Shown here: positions 49,408 to 58,396 of the stretch, one piece after another | Position numbering within the stretch: position 1 is the first letter of the stretch | Layout: the number at the start of each line of letters is the position of its first letter | NCBI GenBank assembly: GCA_964359095.1 | Contig: CAYHRJ010000002.1 | Span: forward strand, 1 to 58,684 | Length of the DNA: 58,684 nucleotides | Origin: JACRJW01 sp964359095 | Lineage (GTDB): Bacteria; Patescibacteriota; Patescibacteriia; UBA9934; GWF2-40-263 | Direction of reading: 5' to 3' | Notes under the pieces: model-generated | Databases searched by the model: none | The model's input: the letters and a program-made list of their open reading frames with translations, nothing else | Told to the model about the DNA's origin: nothing | Position numbers and translations under genes: made by a program

Positions 49408-50535
49408 TAATCGATCCGTGATTTGCGAGACGAGTTCTGTTTCGACCTGGACGATATTTTTTTTGAGAATACACAGGCGCGCTTCCTCGCGGGTTCCGGA
49501 TGCGTTCCAGCCCTTGCAGAGATTGATCACATCGACTGGTCGCTCCGCCCGGACAATCGCGCAGACATTTCCTTCGCCATTTTCATACAGGAGCACGACG
49601 ACCTTAGCGTGAGGGGAAGAGGCGATCAGTTCGTCAATCACGTCCGGGAGATCTATCTCCTGCGCTCCGGCGTGCATGAAGTCCTGGCGCGATAGGAGCG
49701 TCCATACGAGCTTCACCTCTTCGTTTGCTTTGAGACGGGCAAGCGCGCGCCCCCACAGTCGCAGAGTCTGGACAGAGCGTGTGCGGTAGAGCCGAGAGAC
49801 AATGACCTCGTGTTTGGCACCTTTGGCAATCAGTTTGCTGGCGGTTTGCAGAGTCTTGGGTGTGACGTTGTGTGTCTTGAAACTTTTGGTCTTGGCAATC
49901 ATCCCCGCGAGGAACGCTGTCGCGACTTCTTCGTCTATGAGCCCTGGCTCAATCGCTTCAATCAGGTCATGGCAGACTTCACCACACGCCGATGCCGTCA
50001 TGTCAACGACGTTAATTTGACCATAATGTTCGTTCTCCGGTGTGTGATCGATGTTGATCACAGGCGTGCGAAAGAAGAAGTCGGGATTCTCGGAGTAGAG
50101 ATGCGCGCAGGACTCGTAGTCCTGTGAGCCGATGCAGATGATGAGATCGAATCGATAACCACTTGCACTCGTCCGAACGTCTTTGGGTTCCCAGAATCCT
50201 TTTTTTGGCGAAAGATATACAAACAATTTATCGCCTTTCATCTCGTAGGTGAGTTCATCTACTTTTGTTTTACTTGCGTCCAGTTCAATCACAAACTGCC
50301 GCATGTTTTCCAGCCGCGGTTGAATTTCTTCGTGTCCAGAGAGGAACTCCAGGTTTTTTGGTACTTTCCCGTCCGCAGCCACGATGAGTGGTTTTTTGTC
50401 GAGTTTTTTTAAGACCTTTGAAAGACCGAGTGCTGTAGCATAGGCGTCTGGTCCTCCTGCAGCAGGAACACAAATAAGCGGATGCGAACTCCGCTTAATA
50501 GCTTCGAGCACTTGTTGTGATTCTTTGAGGGACAT
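49399..50535 (-). CDS. DHH-family phosphoesterase-like protein with degenerate active site
   Basis: A 378-residue protein with the layout of NrnA-type DHH phosphoesterases, which degrade short oligonucleotides or pAp. The first motif, usually HxNPDGDAxGS, reads GGPDAYATALG, losing the first His and the second Asp. The DHH motif reads NIDHTPENEHYG, with Thr for the last His. The C-terminal DHHA1-like domain is present (VVLLYENGEGNVCAIVRAER). Several metal ligands are therefore missing, and it may bind a nucleotide without hydrolysing it. It is transcribed alone, leftward. Confidence 0.8.
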   Translation of the reverse strand: MSLKESQQVLEAIKRSSHPLICVPAAGGPDAYATALGLSKVLKKLDKKPLIVAADGKVPKNLEFLSGHEEIQPRLENMRQFVIELDASKTKVDELTYEMKGDKLFVYLSPKKGFWEPKDVRTSASGYRFDLIICIGSQDYESCAHLYSENPDFFFRTPVINIDHTPENEHYGQINVVDMTASACGEVCHDLIEAIEPGLIDEEVATAFLAGMIAKTKSFKTHNVTPKTLQTASKLIAKGAKHEVIVSRLYRTRSVQTLRLWGRALARLKANEEVKLVWTLLSRQDFMHAGAQEIDLPDVIDELIASSPHAKVVVLLYENGEGNVCAIVRAERPVDVINLCKGWNASGTREEARLCILKKNIVQVETELVSQITDRLKK

Positions 50536-50541
50536 GGTGGG

Positions 50542-50614
50542 AAAGGTTGTAGGTAGTAGGTTTTAGGTAGTAGCCTCGCCCATAGGACGGGCACGGCTAC
50601 TACCTACAACCTTT
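50542..50614. repeat. Inverted repeat with 18-bp perfect arms, left of the MopE-like gene
   Basis: AAAGGTTGTAGGTAGTAG (50542-50559) pairs perfectly with 50597-50614; the loop holds GCCTCGCCCATAGGACGGGC, itself partly palindromic. A related partial copy (TTACCTACAAC) follows. Confidence 0.9.
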
Positions 50615-50695
50615 TGTTACTTACCTACAACAAGTGAAGGATAGAGCAGTTTACAAGGGGTTCGGGATATGGTCAAGGCACGCCTCAAAATGAAA

Positions 50696-50715
50696 AACCT
50701 CCTGAAAAGGAGGTT
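50696..50715 (-). terminator. Terminator of the MopE-like gene
   Basis: AACCTCCT (50696-50703), loop GAAA, AGGAGGTT (50708-50715). On the minus strand it is followed by TTTC, downstream of the 50725 stop. Confidence 0.75.
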
Positions 50716-50724
50716 CGTTGAGGC

Positions 50725-52998
50725 CTAGTAGCCAAGGCCGTAGATCAGATACGTCTTGCCAGCATCCGAGGCGCCAGCATTAGCCAGGGGGACTCCCACC
50801 AGGATGTCGCACAGGCCATCGCCGTTGGCGTCGAACAAGGAGATGGAATCACCCGCCGCGTCGTTGGAGGATTCGCCTACGAGTTGGAAGTCGGCGCTGT
50901 TGGCTGAACCGCCAGCGGTAGAATCGTACAGGCCGTAGACGACGCCGTTGTCTGAGCCACCCACGTAATGCGCGGCAAGGACCGCATCCTCCCGGCCATC
51001 GCCGTTGATGTCACACCCGCTGGCCATGGCGTACCCGAGATTGTCCCCGGTGTTCACGCCCATCCAAGTCACTTCATCGCCCAGTGATCCAGAGGTTGGA
51101 GGGCCTAGAACCATGTAGGCCGCACCTGCTCCCTCTGCGGCACTATCCGCTTCGAAGGAGGCGACAAGGAAGTCGCCGTAACCATCGCCGTTGGCATCGC
51201 CCGCCGGTGCCAAGCTGTACCCGGCAAGGTCAGCCGTATCTACGCCAAGGAGCTTGGCGTCCGCCTCCGAGAGGCTCTTGCTCGCGCCAGGACCATACAC
51301 GACATACACAGCTCCCGCGCCCTCTGCCACCGTGTCGTTTCCGTAGGCGCCGACAAGGATATCATCCATGCCGTCATTATTGACATCTTGGGTGATGGCG
51401 ACATCCAGTCCGGCAATGTCACCCGTTTCGCCTTCGAGGATGATGTGATTGGCGAGGCTTCCGGCTTCCGGCGGTCCATGCACGACGAACGCCGCGCCCG
51501 CACCGCCGTTGTAGGTATGTGCTCCTATCACGAGGTCGTCCACTCCATCGTCATTTACATCTCCCGAACATGAGACGGACGCTCCAGACCAACTGCTAGC
51601 CGTTCCCGTCAGTTTCGTTCCGATGACGTCCAGTTCATACACCCCAGAAGCCAAGGGTCCGAAGATCGCCCAGACCGCCCCTGCCGCGCCTCCGCCATCC
51701 GTGTCTTCTTTCGCTCCGATGACGATGTCATCTCGGGATCCGTCTCCGTCCAGGTCGCATCCTCCAGCGACCGCATATCCAGCCTGTGAGTTCGCCGGAC
51801 CAGTCAAGGTGATGTCGGCCATCCCCATGTCCAAGGCTCCGCTGTGAGGACCGAAGAAAACGTATGCTTCTCCACCTTCTCCAGCGTTGTACGCGCCAAT
51901 CAGGAGGTCGATCTCTCCGTCTGAGTTCACATCACCGGCGGATGAAACATTGAACCCTGCGTAGTCCGTTTCCTCCAGCCCAGTGAACAGGGCGTCCGAG
52001 TCGGCGAGGCTGATCGTGCCGGAGAGTTCGCACGCATTGCGGCTCTCATCGCAGTTGTCATCCACCCAGTTATTGCAGACTTCCTCGACCATAGGGTTCA
52101 CGTCAGTGTTCCCGTCATCGCAGTCCTCCGCGTTTCCAACATAACCGTCGGGTGGCGCGCAGTCCTCGGTGGTGATGTTCACGTCGCCGTATCCATCCTC
52201 ATCCACGTCAGCGTACCAAGCGACGTCCACTGCGTCGGTGTCGATTTCGCCATCGCAGTCGTTGTCGATCTCGTCCAGGCAGGCTTCGGAAGCCGCAGGG
52301 TTCACGTCGAGGTTAGTGTCATCGCAGTCGGTGTTGTCGAGCACGTAGCCATCGACAGACTCCACACACGAGTAGAGCGCAGTCTCTGGATTCCCGTAGC
52401 CGTCTTGATCCACATCCGCGTACCAAGACTGAGAACCTTCCGCGTCGTCGGTGAGGCCATTGCAGTCTTCGTCGATCCCGTTGTCGCACACTTCCGTGCC
52501 GTCGGGATTGATCGTGGGCTCCAGGTCATCACAGTCGTCCGCGTTTACGACGTAGCCAACAGGTTCGTCACACTGTACAAGATAAATTTCCTCGTTGCCG
52601 TAGGAATCTTGATCCACGTCCAAGTACCAGACCGTGATGTTCTCCTCGTCGATCTCACTGTCGCAGTCGTCGTCGATCTCGTTGCAGGATTCGATTCCGC
52701 CTGGCGAGACCAGCTCGTCCGTGTCGTCGCAGTCACCCGTGAGTACTACGAATCCTTCTGGCTGTGAGCAAGAGAATTCCTCCTCGCCCGCGCCGTAGGT
52801 ATCGAGGTCCACGTCGCGGTACCAGCCGGTGGGCGCTCCCACGTCGCCGTCGCCGTCGTCGCAGTCCTCGCCGCCGCAGAAGTCGCTTGAGCGCGCCAGA
52901 CCATCGTGGTCTCGGTCGCACACGCTTGCTTTCAGCTCCTCTGAAACGAGCGGGGAGAACAAGTCGCAACCAGAGAGCATGAACAGAATCGTGAGCAT
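50725..52998 (-). CDS. Lipoprotein with MopE-type metal-binding motifs and a seven-bladed FG-GAP propeller
   Basis: A 757-residue protein from the ATG at 52998, chosen for its GGAGGG ribosome site and the short lipoprotein signal MLTILFMLSGC. The N-terminal third holds four MopE-like units (CDD...DVDQDSYGN...CDNGIDEDCNG), which in characterised proteins bind calcium or copper. Seven FG-GAP repeats follow, e.g. GDVNDDGVDDLVIGAHTYNG and GDANGDGYGDFLVASF, matching the seven blades of an integrin-alpha-type propeller. It is probably a surface-exposed binding protein. Strongly G+C-rich, it is enclosed by palindromic elements at both ends, and its signal style matches the genes at 6101 and 7453. 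Transfer from another lineage is likely. Confidence 0.88.
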   Translation of the reverse strand: MLTILFMLSGCDLFSPLVSEELKASVCDRDHDGLARSSDFCGGEDCDDGDGDVGAPTGWYRDVDLDTYGAGEEEFSCSQPEGFVVLTGDCDDTDELVSPGGIESCNEIDDDCDSEIDEENITVWYLDVDQDSYGNEEIYLVQCDEPVGYVVNADDCDDLEPTINPDGTEVCDNGIDEDCNGLTDDAEGSQSWYADVDQDGYGNPETALYSCVESVDGYVLDNTDCDDTNLDVNPAASEACLDEIDNDCDGEIDTDAVDVAWYADVDEDGYGDVNITTEDCAPPDGYVGNAEDCDDGNTDVNPMVEEVCNNWVDDNCDESRNACELSGTISLADSDALFTGLEETDYAGFNVSSAGDVNSDGEIDLLIGAYNAGEGGEAYVFFGPHSGALDMGMADITLTGPANSQAGYAVAGGCDLDGDGSRDDIVIGAKEDTDGGGAAGAVWAIFGPLASGVYELDVIGTKLTGTASSWSGASVSCSGDVNDDGVDDLVIGAHTYNGGAGAAFVVHGPPEAGSLANHIILEGETGDIAGLDVAITQDVNNDGMDDILVGAYGNDTVAEGAGAVYVVYGPGASKSLSEADAKLLGVDTADLAGYSLAPAGDANGDGYGDFLVASFEADSAAEGAGAAYMVLGPPTSGSLGDEVTWMGVNTGDNLGYAMASGCDINGDGREDAVLAAHYVGGSDNGVVYGLYDSTAGGSANSADFQLVGESSNDAAGDSISLFDANGDGLCDILVGVPLANAGASDAGKTYLIYGLGY

Positions 52999-53023
52999 GG
53001 CTTTCGCCCTCCATAAATAGGTT

Positions 53024-53088
53024 TGGTAGCCCCAGGTTTTAGCCTGGGCGGTTCCAGGCTGCACCCTGACTAAAGCCAGGGACTACCA
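53024..53088. repeat. Palindromic element TGGTAGCCCCAGG...GGGACTACCA, right of the MopE-like gene
   Basis: The outer arms TGGTAGCCCC and GGGACTACCA pair, and the inside has CCAGGTTTTAGCCTGG and CCAGGCTGCACCCTG. The first 16 bases are shared with the element at 14709. Confidence 0.85.
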
Positions 53089-53185
53089 CAATGTAAAGAA
53101 CAAGACACTACTTTGCTCAAAAAGAGTGATTTTGTCAATCGAAACGGTTGCCAAGATGTGGATATTTCCTTAAACTGTGACCATT

Positions 53186-55819
53186 ATGGGCAAACCTGAA
53201 ATGGGAAAGGCCTACGAGGCTAAAGTCTACGAAGACGCGATTTATGCCGCCTGGGAAAAGAGCGGGTTTTTTAATCCGGATAATCTGAAAGGCGAACCGT
53301 TCTCGATCATGATGCCACCTCCCAATGTCACTGGTATTTTGCACTTGGGACACGCATTGGAAAATACGCTCATGGATAGCATGATTCGCTATCAGAGAAT
53401 GCGCGGACGAAAGGCGTTGCTTGTTCCAGGAACGGACCATGCCGCGGTGCCCACTCAGGCTCGTGTTGAAAAGATGCTCATGGAGGAGGGAATCAAATTT
53501 CCACGTCAGGAGCTTGGACGGGAAAAACTCGTCGAACGCATTCGGGTATTTGCCGACGGTTCTCGCGCGACGATTTTAAACCAGATCAAAAAGATGGGGA
53601 CGAGCTGCGACTGGTCGCGTCTGGCGTATACGTTTGACGAGGACCGCAACCGCGCGGTGAATGAACTCTTCACACGCATGTACAACGACGGCCTCATCTA
53701 TCGGGGGTACCGCGTGGTGAACTGGTCGGTGAAGGGACAGTGTACGTGCAGCGATGACGAGCTGGAGTACGTTGATCGAACAGCGAAACTGTACACCTTC
53801 AAATATGCTGCAGATTTTCCGATTACGATCGCCACGACCAGGCCAGAGACAAAATTGGGTGATACAGCCGTCGCTGTCCATCCGACCGACGAGCGGTACA
53901 AACACTTTATTGGCAAGACCATAGAGGTCGATTTTTGTGGTACTCCGCTGCGTCTGCACATTATTGCCGACGAGAATGTCGATCCAACCTTTGGAACAGG
54001 AGCGCTCGGCGTGACTCCTGCGCACAGCTCGATTGATTTTGCCATGTACGAGAAACAGAAAGCCATGGGAAACGACATCGGGATTATTCCAGTGATCGGT
54101 CCAGACGGGAAGATGACGGCAGAGGCAGGAAAAAAATTCGAGGGTCTGACAAGCGAAGGAGCGCGTGAGAAGGTTGTCGCAGAGTTACGTGCGGCTGGAT
54201 TGCTTGTGCAGGAAGAAGAGATCGAACAAAACGTCGGGACGTCTGATCGATTTCTCGATGTGGTGGAGGCGATTCCCATGACCCAGTGGTGGCTTGATGT
54301 CCAGAAGCCGGTCCCAGGTCGCGGCAAGAGTTTGCGCGACCTTATGCGGGAGGCTGTGACAACAGGTCTGGAGGGTGATGCAACAAAAAAAGTCACAATC
54401 ACGCCTGAACGTGAAACGACGCGCTATCTGAATCGTGTTGAACATCTTCGTGATTGGTGTCTGTCTCGCCAAATTTGGTGGGGACATCGTGTTCCGGTTT
54501 GGTACAAGGGCGACGAGATGGTGGTAGGACAGCTTCCGCAAGGGGATGGTTGGGTGCAGGACGAGGATACGCTCGATACCTGGTTTAGCTCTGGTTCCTG
54601 GACATTTTCGATTCTTGGCTGGCCTGAGAAGACCGACGACCTCAAAACATTCCACCCAACGACTTGGATGCAAATGGGATATGAGATTTTGTATTTGTGG
54701 CTTATGCGCATGATACTCATGAGCGCCTATGCTCTTGAGGAAATTCCATTTAAGGACGTGTATATTCATGGGATGCTGCGCGACAAAGATGGACAGAAGT
54801 TTTCCAAGTCGCTCGGAAATGGGATTGATCCGATTGAGGTCATCGAAAAGTACAGTGCCGATGCGCTTCGGTTCAGTGTCATCACCGGAGTCTCTCCGGG
54901 AAACGACTCACGATTCTACGAAGAGAAAGTCGAAGCAGCGCAGCGACTCGTGAATAAACTTTGGAACATCTCGCGTTATATTTTAACGAGCGTTGATGAG
55001 GTTGTGCATGGACGAGCGTTCAAGGAGTTGCAACCACAGACGCTCGCCGATCGTTGGATTCTCTCTCGTCTTGTCCGTCTGGAAGAGGATGTGTCCGCTC
55101 ACTTGCAGACGGCGGAGTTCTCACAAGCAAGTGAGAAGTTGCGTGAGTTTACGTGGAATGATTTTGCCGATTGGTACCTGGAGATCTCCAAAGGTCAACG
55201 CAACAATGAGAAAACAAAAGCCTCGACAGACGCGATCCTGATCTACGTCCTTGAACATCTTCTTACCTACTGGCATCCCATCATGCCGTTTGTGACTGAG
55301 CACATTTGGTCACATTTAGACGATCACGAACTTCTGATGGCTCATGCGTGGCCCGTCATGCGAATGTTAGATTTAGATCTTGAAGCAGAAACAGAAATGG
55401 AGAGCTTGCAAGAAGTGATCAGTGCGATTCGGAATATTCGCTCGCAGAATGTTGTGGCTCCAAAAAAGAAGATTCAGGTGATGATTATTGGTGGAAATTT
55501 TCAGGCGCACAGTACAATGATCGAATCACTCGCAGGAGTTGAAGGATTGACGTTTGTGACTGAGCCACCAACGGGTGAATGGGCATCGGCCGTCTTGAGC
55601 AATGGCCAGGTGTTCGTGTCTCTTGAAGGTCTCATCGATCATGAAAAAGAATCAGCCAAGATGAAAGCCGAAGTCAAAGATCTCGAGGGTTACATCAAGA
55701 GTGTCACGAGCAAACTTGAAAACGTAGAGTTCACCTCGAAGGCACCAGAGGCTGTTGTCGCCTCCATGCGTGAAAAGTTGAAAGAGGCACGAGAGAAATT
55801 AGAAAGACTATGTACATAA
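53186..55819 (+). CDS. valS: Valyl-tRNA synthetase
   Basis: An 877-residue class I synthetase that charges tRNA-Val. It has PPPNVTGILHLGHAL (HIGH motif as HLGH), an editing domain (FPITIATTRPETKLGDTAVA; FGTGALGVTPAHSSIDF), GWVQDEDTLDTWFSSGSWTF and KFSKSLGNGIDPIEVIEKYS (KMSKS as KFSKS). A C-terminal coiled-coil arm follows (EVKDLEGYIKSVTSKLENV). ATG 53186 is preferred over the GTG at 53177. The stop overlaps the argS start by 10 bases, forming a synthetase operon. Confidence 0.96.
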   Translation: MGKPEMGKAYEAKVYEDAIYAAWEKSGFFNPDNLKGEPFSIMMPPPNVTGILHLGHALENTLMDSMIRYQRMRGRKALLVPGTDHAAVPTQARVEKMLMEEGIKFPRQELGREKLVERIRVFADGSRATILNQIKKMGTSCDWSRLAYTFDEDRNRAVNELFTRMYNDGLIYRGYRVVNWSVKGQCTCSDDELEYVDRTAKLYTFKYAADFPITIATTRPETKLGDTAVAVHPTDERYKHFIGKTIEVDFCGTPLRLHIIADENVDPTFGTGALGVTPAHSSIDFAMYEKQKAMGNDIGIIPVIGPDGKMTAEAGKKFEGLTSEGAREKVVAELRAAGLLVQEEEIEQNVGTSDRFLDVVEAIPMTQWWLDVQKPVPGRGKSLRDLMREAVTTGLEGDATKKVTITPERETTRYLNRVEHLRDWCLSRQIWWGHRVPVWYKGDEMVVGQLPQGDGWVQDEDTLDTWFSSGSWTFSILGWPEKTDDLKTFHPTTWMQMGYEILYLWLMRMILMSAYALEEIPFKDVYIHGMLRDKDGQKFSKSLGNGIDPIEVIEKYSADALRFSVITGVSPGNDSRFYEEKVEAAQRLVNKLWNISRYILTSVDEVVHGRAFKELQPQTLADRWILSRLVRLEEDVSAHLQTAEFSQASEKLREFTWNDFADWYLEISKGQRNNEKTKASTDAILIYVLEHLLTYWHPIMPFVTEHIWSHLDDHELLMAHAWPVMRMLDLDLEAETEMESLQEVISAIRNIRSQNVVAPKKKIQVMIIGGNFQAHSTMIESLAGVEGLTFVTEPPTGEWASAVLSNGQVFVSLEGLIDHEKESAKMKAEVKDLEGYIKSVTSKLENVEFTSKAPEAVVASMREKLKEAREKLERLCT

Positions 55820-57516
55820 TTCAAGAAGCCAAGCAAGAAATACTTCAAGCGATCAAGAAGGCTGTAGGTCATGGCTTTGTTCCTGTGATTGAAGATTTGC
55901 AGTCACCTCCAGATCCTGCGATGGGAGACGTAGCGTTTCCTTGTTTTGGGTTGGCGGAAAAACTGAAACGGAATCCAAAGGAAATCGCCACTGAAATTGC
56001 TGCGAAGATTGGTCCAAAAGGTCACCTGGCAGGAGCCAAAGCGCATGGTCCCTATGTGAATTTTGTGTTTGAGGCGTCGACGTTTGGAAAAGCGATTCTT
56101 GAGGAGGTGAGCGAAATGGGCGCGGAATTTGGAACGTCTGACGTAGGAAAAGAGAAACGGGTGATGGTGGAGTTTGCTAATCTCAATTCACATAAAGATG
56201 TGCACGTCGGTCACTTGCGAAATTTGTTTGTGGGGCAGGCGGCGGTGAATCTGCAGAAGGCGTGCGGCTATGATGTGATCCCCGTGAGCTACATCAACGA
56301 TCTTGGGTTGCACGTTGCACAGTCTGTGTGGGCGATTGCGGCAAAAGAAGATTGGGACAAAACGCCAAAGGACAAGCGCATCGATTTTTTGCGCGAGGTG
56401 TACGTGGAAGCCAACCAGGCGCTTGAAGCAAATCCCGCACTCAAAGAACAAGTGACGGAGGTGTTCAAGCATTTGGAGAATCAAAAGGGATCTGAAGTCT
56501 TGGTGTGGAAAGTCACACGCAAGTGGTCGTTGGATTATTTGAAAGATGTGTATGAGGAACTCGGTCTCACACTCGACCATTGGTATTTCGAGAGCCAGCT
56601 CATCAAGAAGACAAAAAAAATAATCGATGGGCTTATCAAGGACGGCGTTGTTGTGCAATCGCAAGGCGCGTGGATCGTGGATTTGCAAGATGAACAATTG
56701 GGTGTGAATCTTCTCATCAAGACGGATGGGACACTTCTGTACAACGCAAAAGATTTAGCACTCGCGGTTGAAAAAGAAAAAGATTATCACTCAGCACGAT
56801 CGATTTACGTGATCGACGCGCGTCAGAGTCATGCCATGCAACAGTTGTTTGCCACGCTCAAGCGTATGAAATTTGAGCGCGAGCTTTCGCATCTCTCGTA
56901 TGAGTTTGTAACACTGTCTGACGGGGCGATGGCTGCGCGCAGAGGGAACGTGGTGCGCTATGAGACGCTCCGTGACGAGATGATCGACAAAGCACGACGG
57001 GAAACGTCGAGCCGGCACACAGAGTGGTCACACGCACAGATAGAAAAAATTGCACGCGCGGTTGCTTTTGGTGGGATGCGTTTCTCGATGTTAAAACAAG
57101 ATGTCGCAAAGAAGATCGTGTTTGATCTGGAAGAGTCACTCTCGTTTGATGGCTTCACCGGTCCCTATCTTCTCTACACCTACGCTCGTATCCAGAGCAT
57201 CTTCAAGAAAGCGGGAAAGGTGAAAGGCAAGCCAAGCGGCAAAACACTAACCGACGCGTATAGCCATGCACTCCTGCTTTCCGTCGCTCAATTTCCCGAG
57301 GTCCTTTTCCGTTCCGCCCAAGAATTGCAGCCCGCGATTCTCGCGCAGTATCTGTTTGATCTCGCCAAATCCTTCTCGACCTTCTACGAACACGTCCCTG
57401 TGCTCCAAGCCAGGGAGGATGAAGTTCTTGAGCGACTAGCACTCTTGAAATCCGTCTCGCAGGTTCTCAAAAACGGCCTGGGATTACTTGGAATTGAGAC
57501 GCTCGATGAGATGTAG
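55810..57516 (+). CDS. argS: Arginyl-tRNA synthetase
   Basis: A 568-residue class I synthetase. The N-terminal Add-1 tRNA-binding domain (about residues 1-95) is followed by MVEFANLNSHKDVHVGHLRN (HIGH motif as HVGH), SYINDLGLHVAQSVW, YVIDARQSHAMQQLFATLKR and GAMAARRGNVVRYETL in place of a canonical KMSKS, as is usual in ArgRS. The all-helical anticodon-binding domain ends the protein. It charges tRNA-Arg, requiring the tRNA for activation. It is coupled to valS and followed closely by a bactofilin gene. Confidence 0.96.
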   Translation: MYIIQEAKQEILQAIKKAVGHGFVPVIEDLQSPPDPAMGDVAFPCFGLAEKLKRNPKEIATEIAAKIGPKGHLAGAKAHGPYVNFVFEASTFGKAILEEVSEMGAEFGTSDVGKEKRVMVEFANLNSHKDVHVGHLRNLFVGQAAVNLQKACGYDVIPVSYINDLGLHVAQSVWAIAAKEDWDKTPKDKRIDFLREVYVEANQALEANPALKEQVTEVFKHLENQKGSEVLVWKVTRKWSLDYLKDVYEELGLTLDHWYFESQLIKKTKKIIDGLIKDGVVVQSQGAWIVDLQDEQLGVNLLIKTDGTLLYNAKDLALAVEKEKDYHSARSIYVIDARQSHAMQQLFATLKRMKFERELSHLSYEFVTLSDGAMAARRGNVVRYETLRDEMIDKARRETSSRHTEWSHAQIEKIARAVAFGGMRFSMLKQDVAKKIVFDLEESLSFDGFTGPYLLYTYARIQSIFKKAGKVKGKPSGKTLTDAYSHALLLSVAQFPEVLFRSAQELQPAILAQYLFDLAKSFSTFYEHVPVLQAREDEVLERLALLKSVSQVLKNGLGLLGIETLDEM

Positions 57517-57566
57517 ACAACTTGAGTAGTACACTGCTAAGATCGGGAGGAGTTAAGTACATACCT

Positions 57567-57956
57567 ATGTTTAAGGACAAAAAACACACCGTTATGCCAA
57601 GTACGAACAGTCAGGAGACGATTATTGCGCAGGGGGTAAAGGTGGAGGGAGATTTTCGCTCAGATGGTGACGTCGTGATTGACGGGGAGGTGTCAGGCAC
57701 GGTTGAAACCGCAAAGTTTTTGCGGATCGGGGAGACGGCTCGCATTAAGGCTGACGTGAAGGCACACAGTGCCGTCATTGCTGGAGAGGTTCAGGGAAAC
57801 GTGTTTGTCGGGGAGATGCTCGAGCTCCTTTCAACGTCGCGGGTCAAAGGGGACATCACCACCGCACGGATCTCTGTTGCCGCTGGTGCTCAGGTGAATG
57901 GGAAGCTCGCTATGGATGGATCCACAGTGAGCAAAGAGGATGAGAGCGAAGACTAG
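57567..57956 (+). CDS. Bactofilin
   Basis: A 129-residue protein with the bactofilin (DUF583) beta-helix: TIIAQGVKVEGDFRSDGDVV, then DGEVSGTVETAKFLRIGETA, KADVKAHSAVIAGEVQGNVF and SRVKGDITTARISVAAGAQV, with short polar tails. Bactofilins polymerise into filaments that organise the envelope and cell shape. A GGGAGGAG ribosome site at 57545-57552 is 14 bases from ATG 57567, rather far, so an alternative start nearby cannot be excluded; ATG 57594 (MPSTNSQ) is another possibility. Confidence 0.9.
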   Translation: MFKDKKHTVMPSTNSQETIIAQGVKVEGDFRSDGDVVIDGEVSGTVETAKFLRIGETARIKADVKAHSAVIAGEVQGNVFVGEMLELLSTSRVKGDITTARISVAAGAQVNGKLAMDGSTVSKEDESED

Positions 57957-57964
57957 ATCGACGT

Positions 57965-58396
57965 GTGTACTGCTATTTATACGACGAATACATTCAGGAG
58001 AATAAGCGTTATGAACGTGAGCTTTTGAAAATTGAGAATCGCCTCACCGACCTTGGCATCGCAGGAAAGATTTCTCGCCTCGCCTTGTTTCGCAACGCCG
58101 AGGAGATGATCCGCGACGAGATCGAGCGGGGAGTCGAGACAGTTGTGGTGCTCGGTAACGATGAGACCGTTCGCAAAGTGATCGACGTGGTCGCTGATTG
58201 TGAAGTCGTGCTTGGGATCATCCCAATCGGGCCGGGCAACGAACTCGCTCGCATGATGGGTGTCCCCGAGGGAGTGGCTGCCTGTGACATCCTCTCCGCA
58301 CGCCGCATCGAAACGATCGATGTGGGAACCGTGAACGGCCGTCGATTTGTCACCGGTTTGTCCGTCCCAGACTTCCACGCCGAGCTCACCTGTGAG
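57965..58396 (+). CDS. Diacylglycerol-kinase-like protein, 3' end lost at a junction
   Basis: About 144 residues from a GTG start 8 bases after the bactofilin stop. It matches the N-terminal catalytic domain of a DAGK/LCB5-like family: TVVVLGNDETVRKVIDVVA (the usual GGDGT-type loop is GNDET here), then LGIIPIGPGNELARMMGVPE and ACDILSARRIETIDVGTVNG. The match fades after FHAELTCE; from about 58397 the frame enters unrelated G+C-rich sequence that codes sensibly only on the other strand. The frame to 58681 is therefore artefactual. It likely phosphorylates a lipid, but with a non-standard nucleotide loop. Confidence 0.75.

Noticed and set aside
51084..51383. Rightward frames opposite the FG-GAP protein
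   Set aside because: They are Arg/Pro-rich shadows of the Asp/Gly-rich repeats on the other strand and have no ribosome sites.
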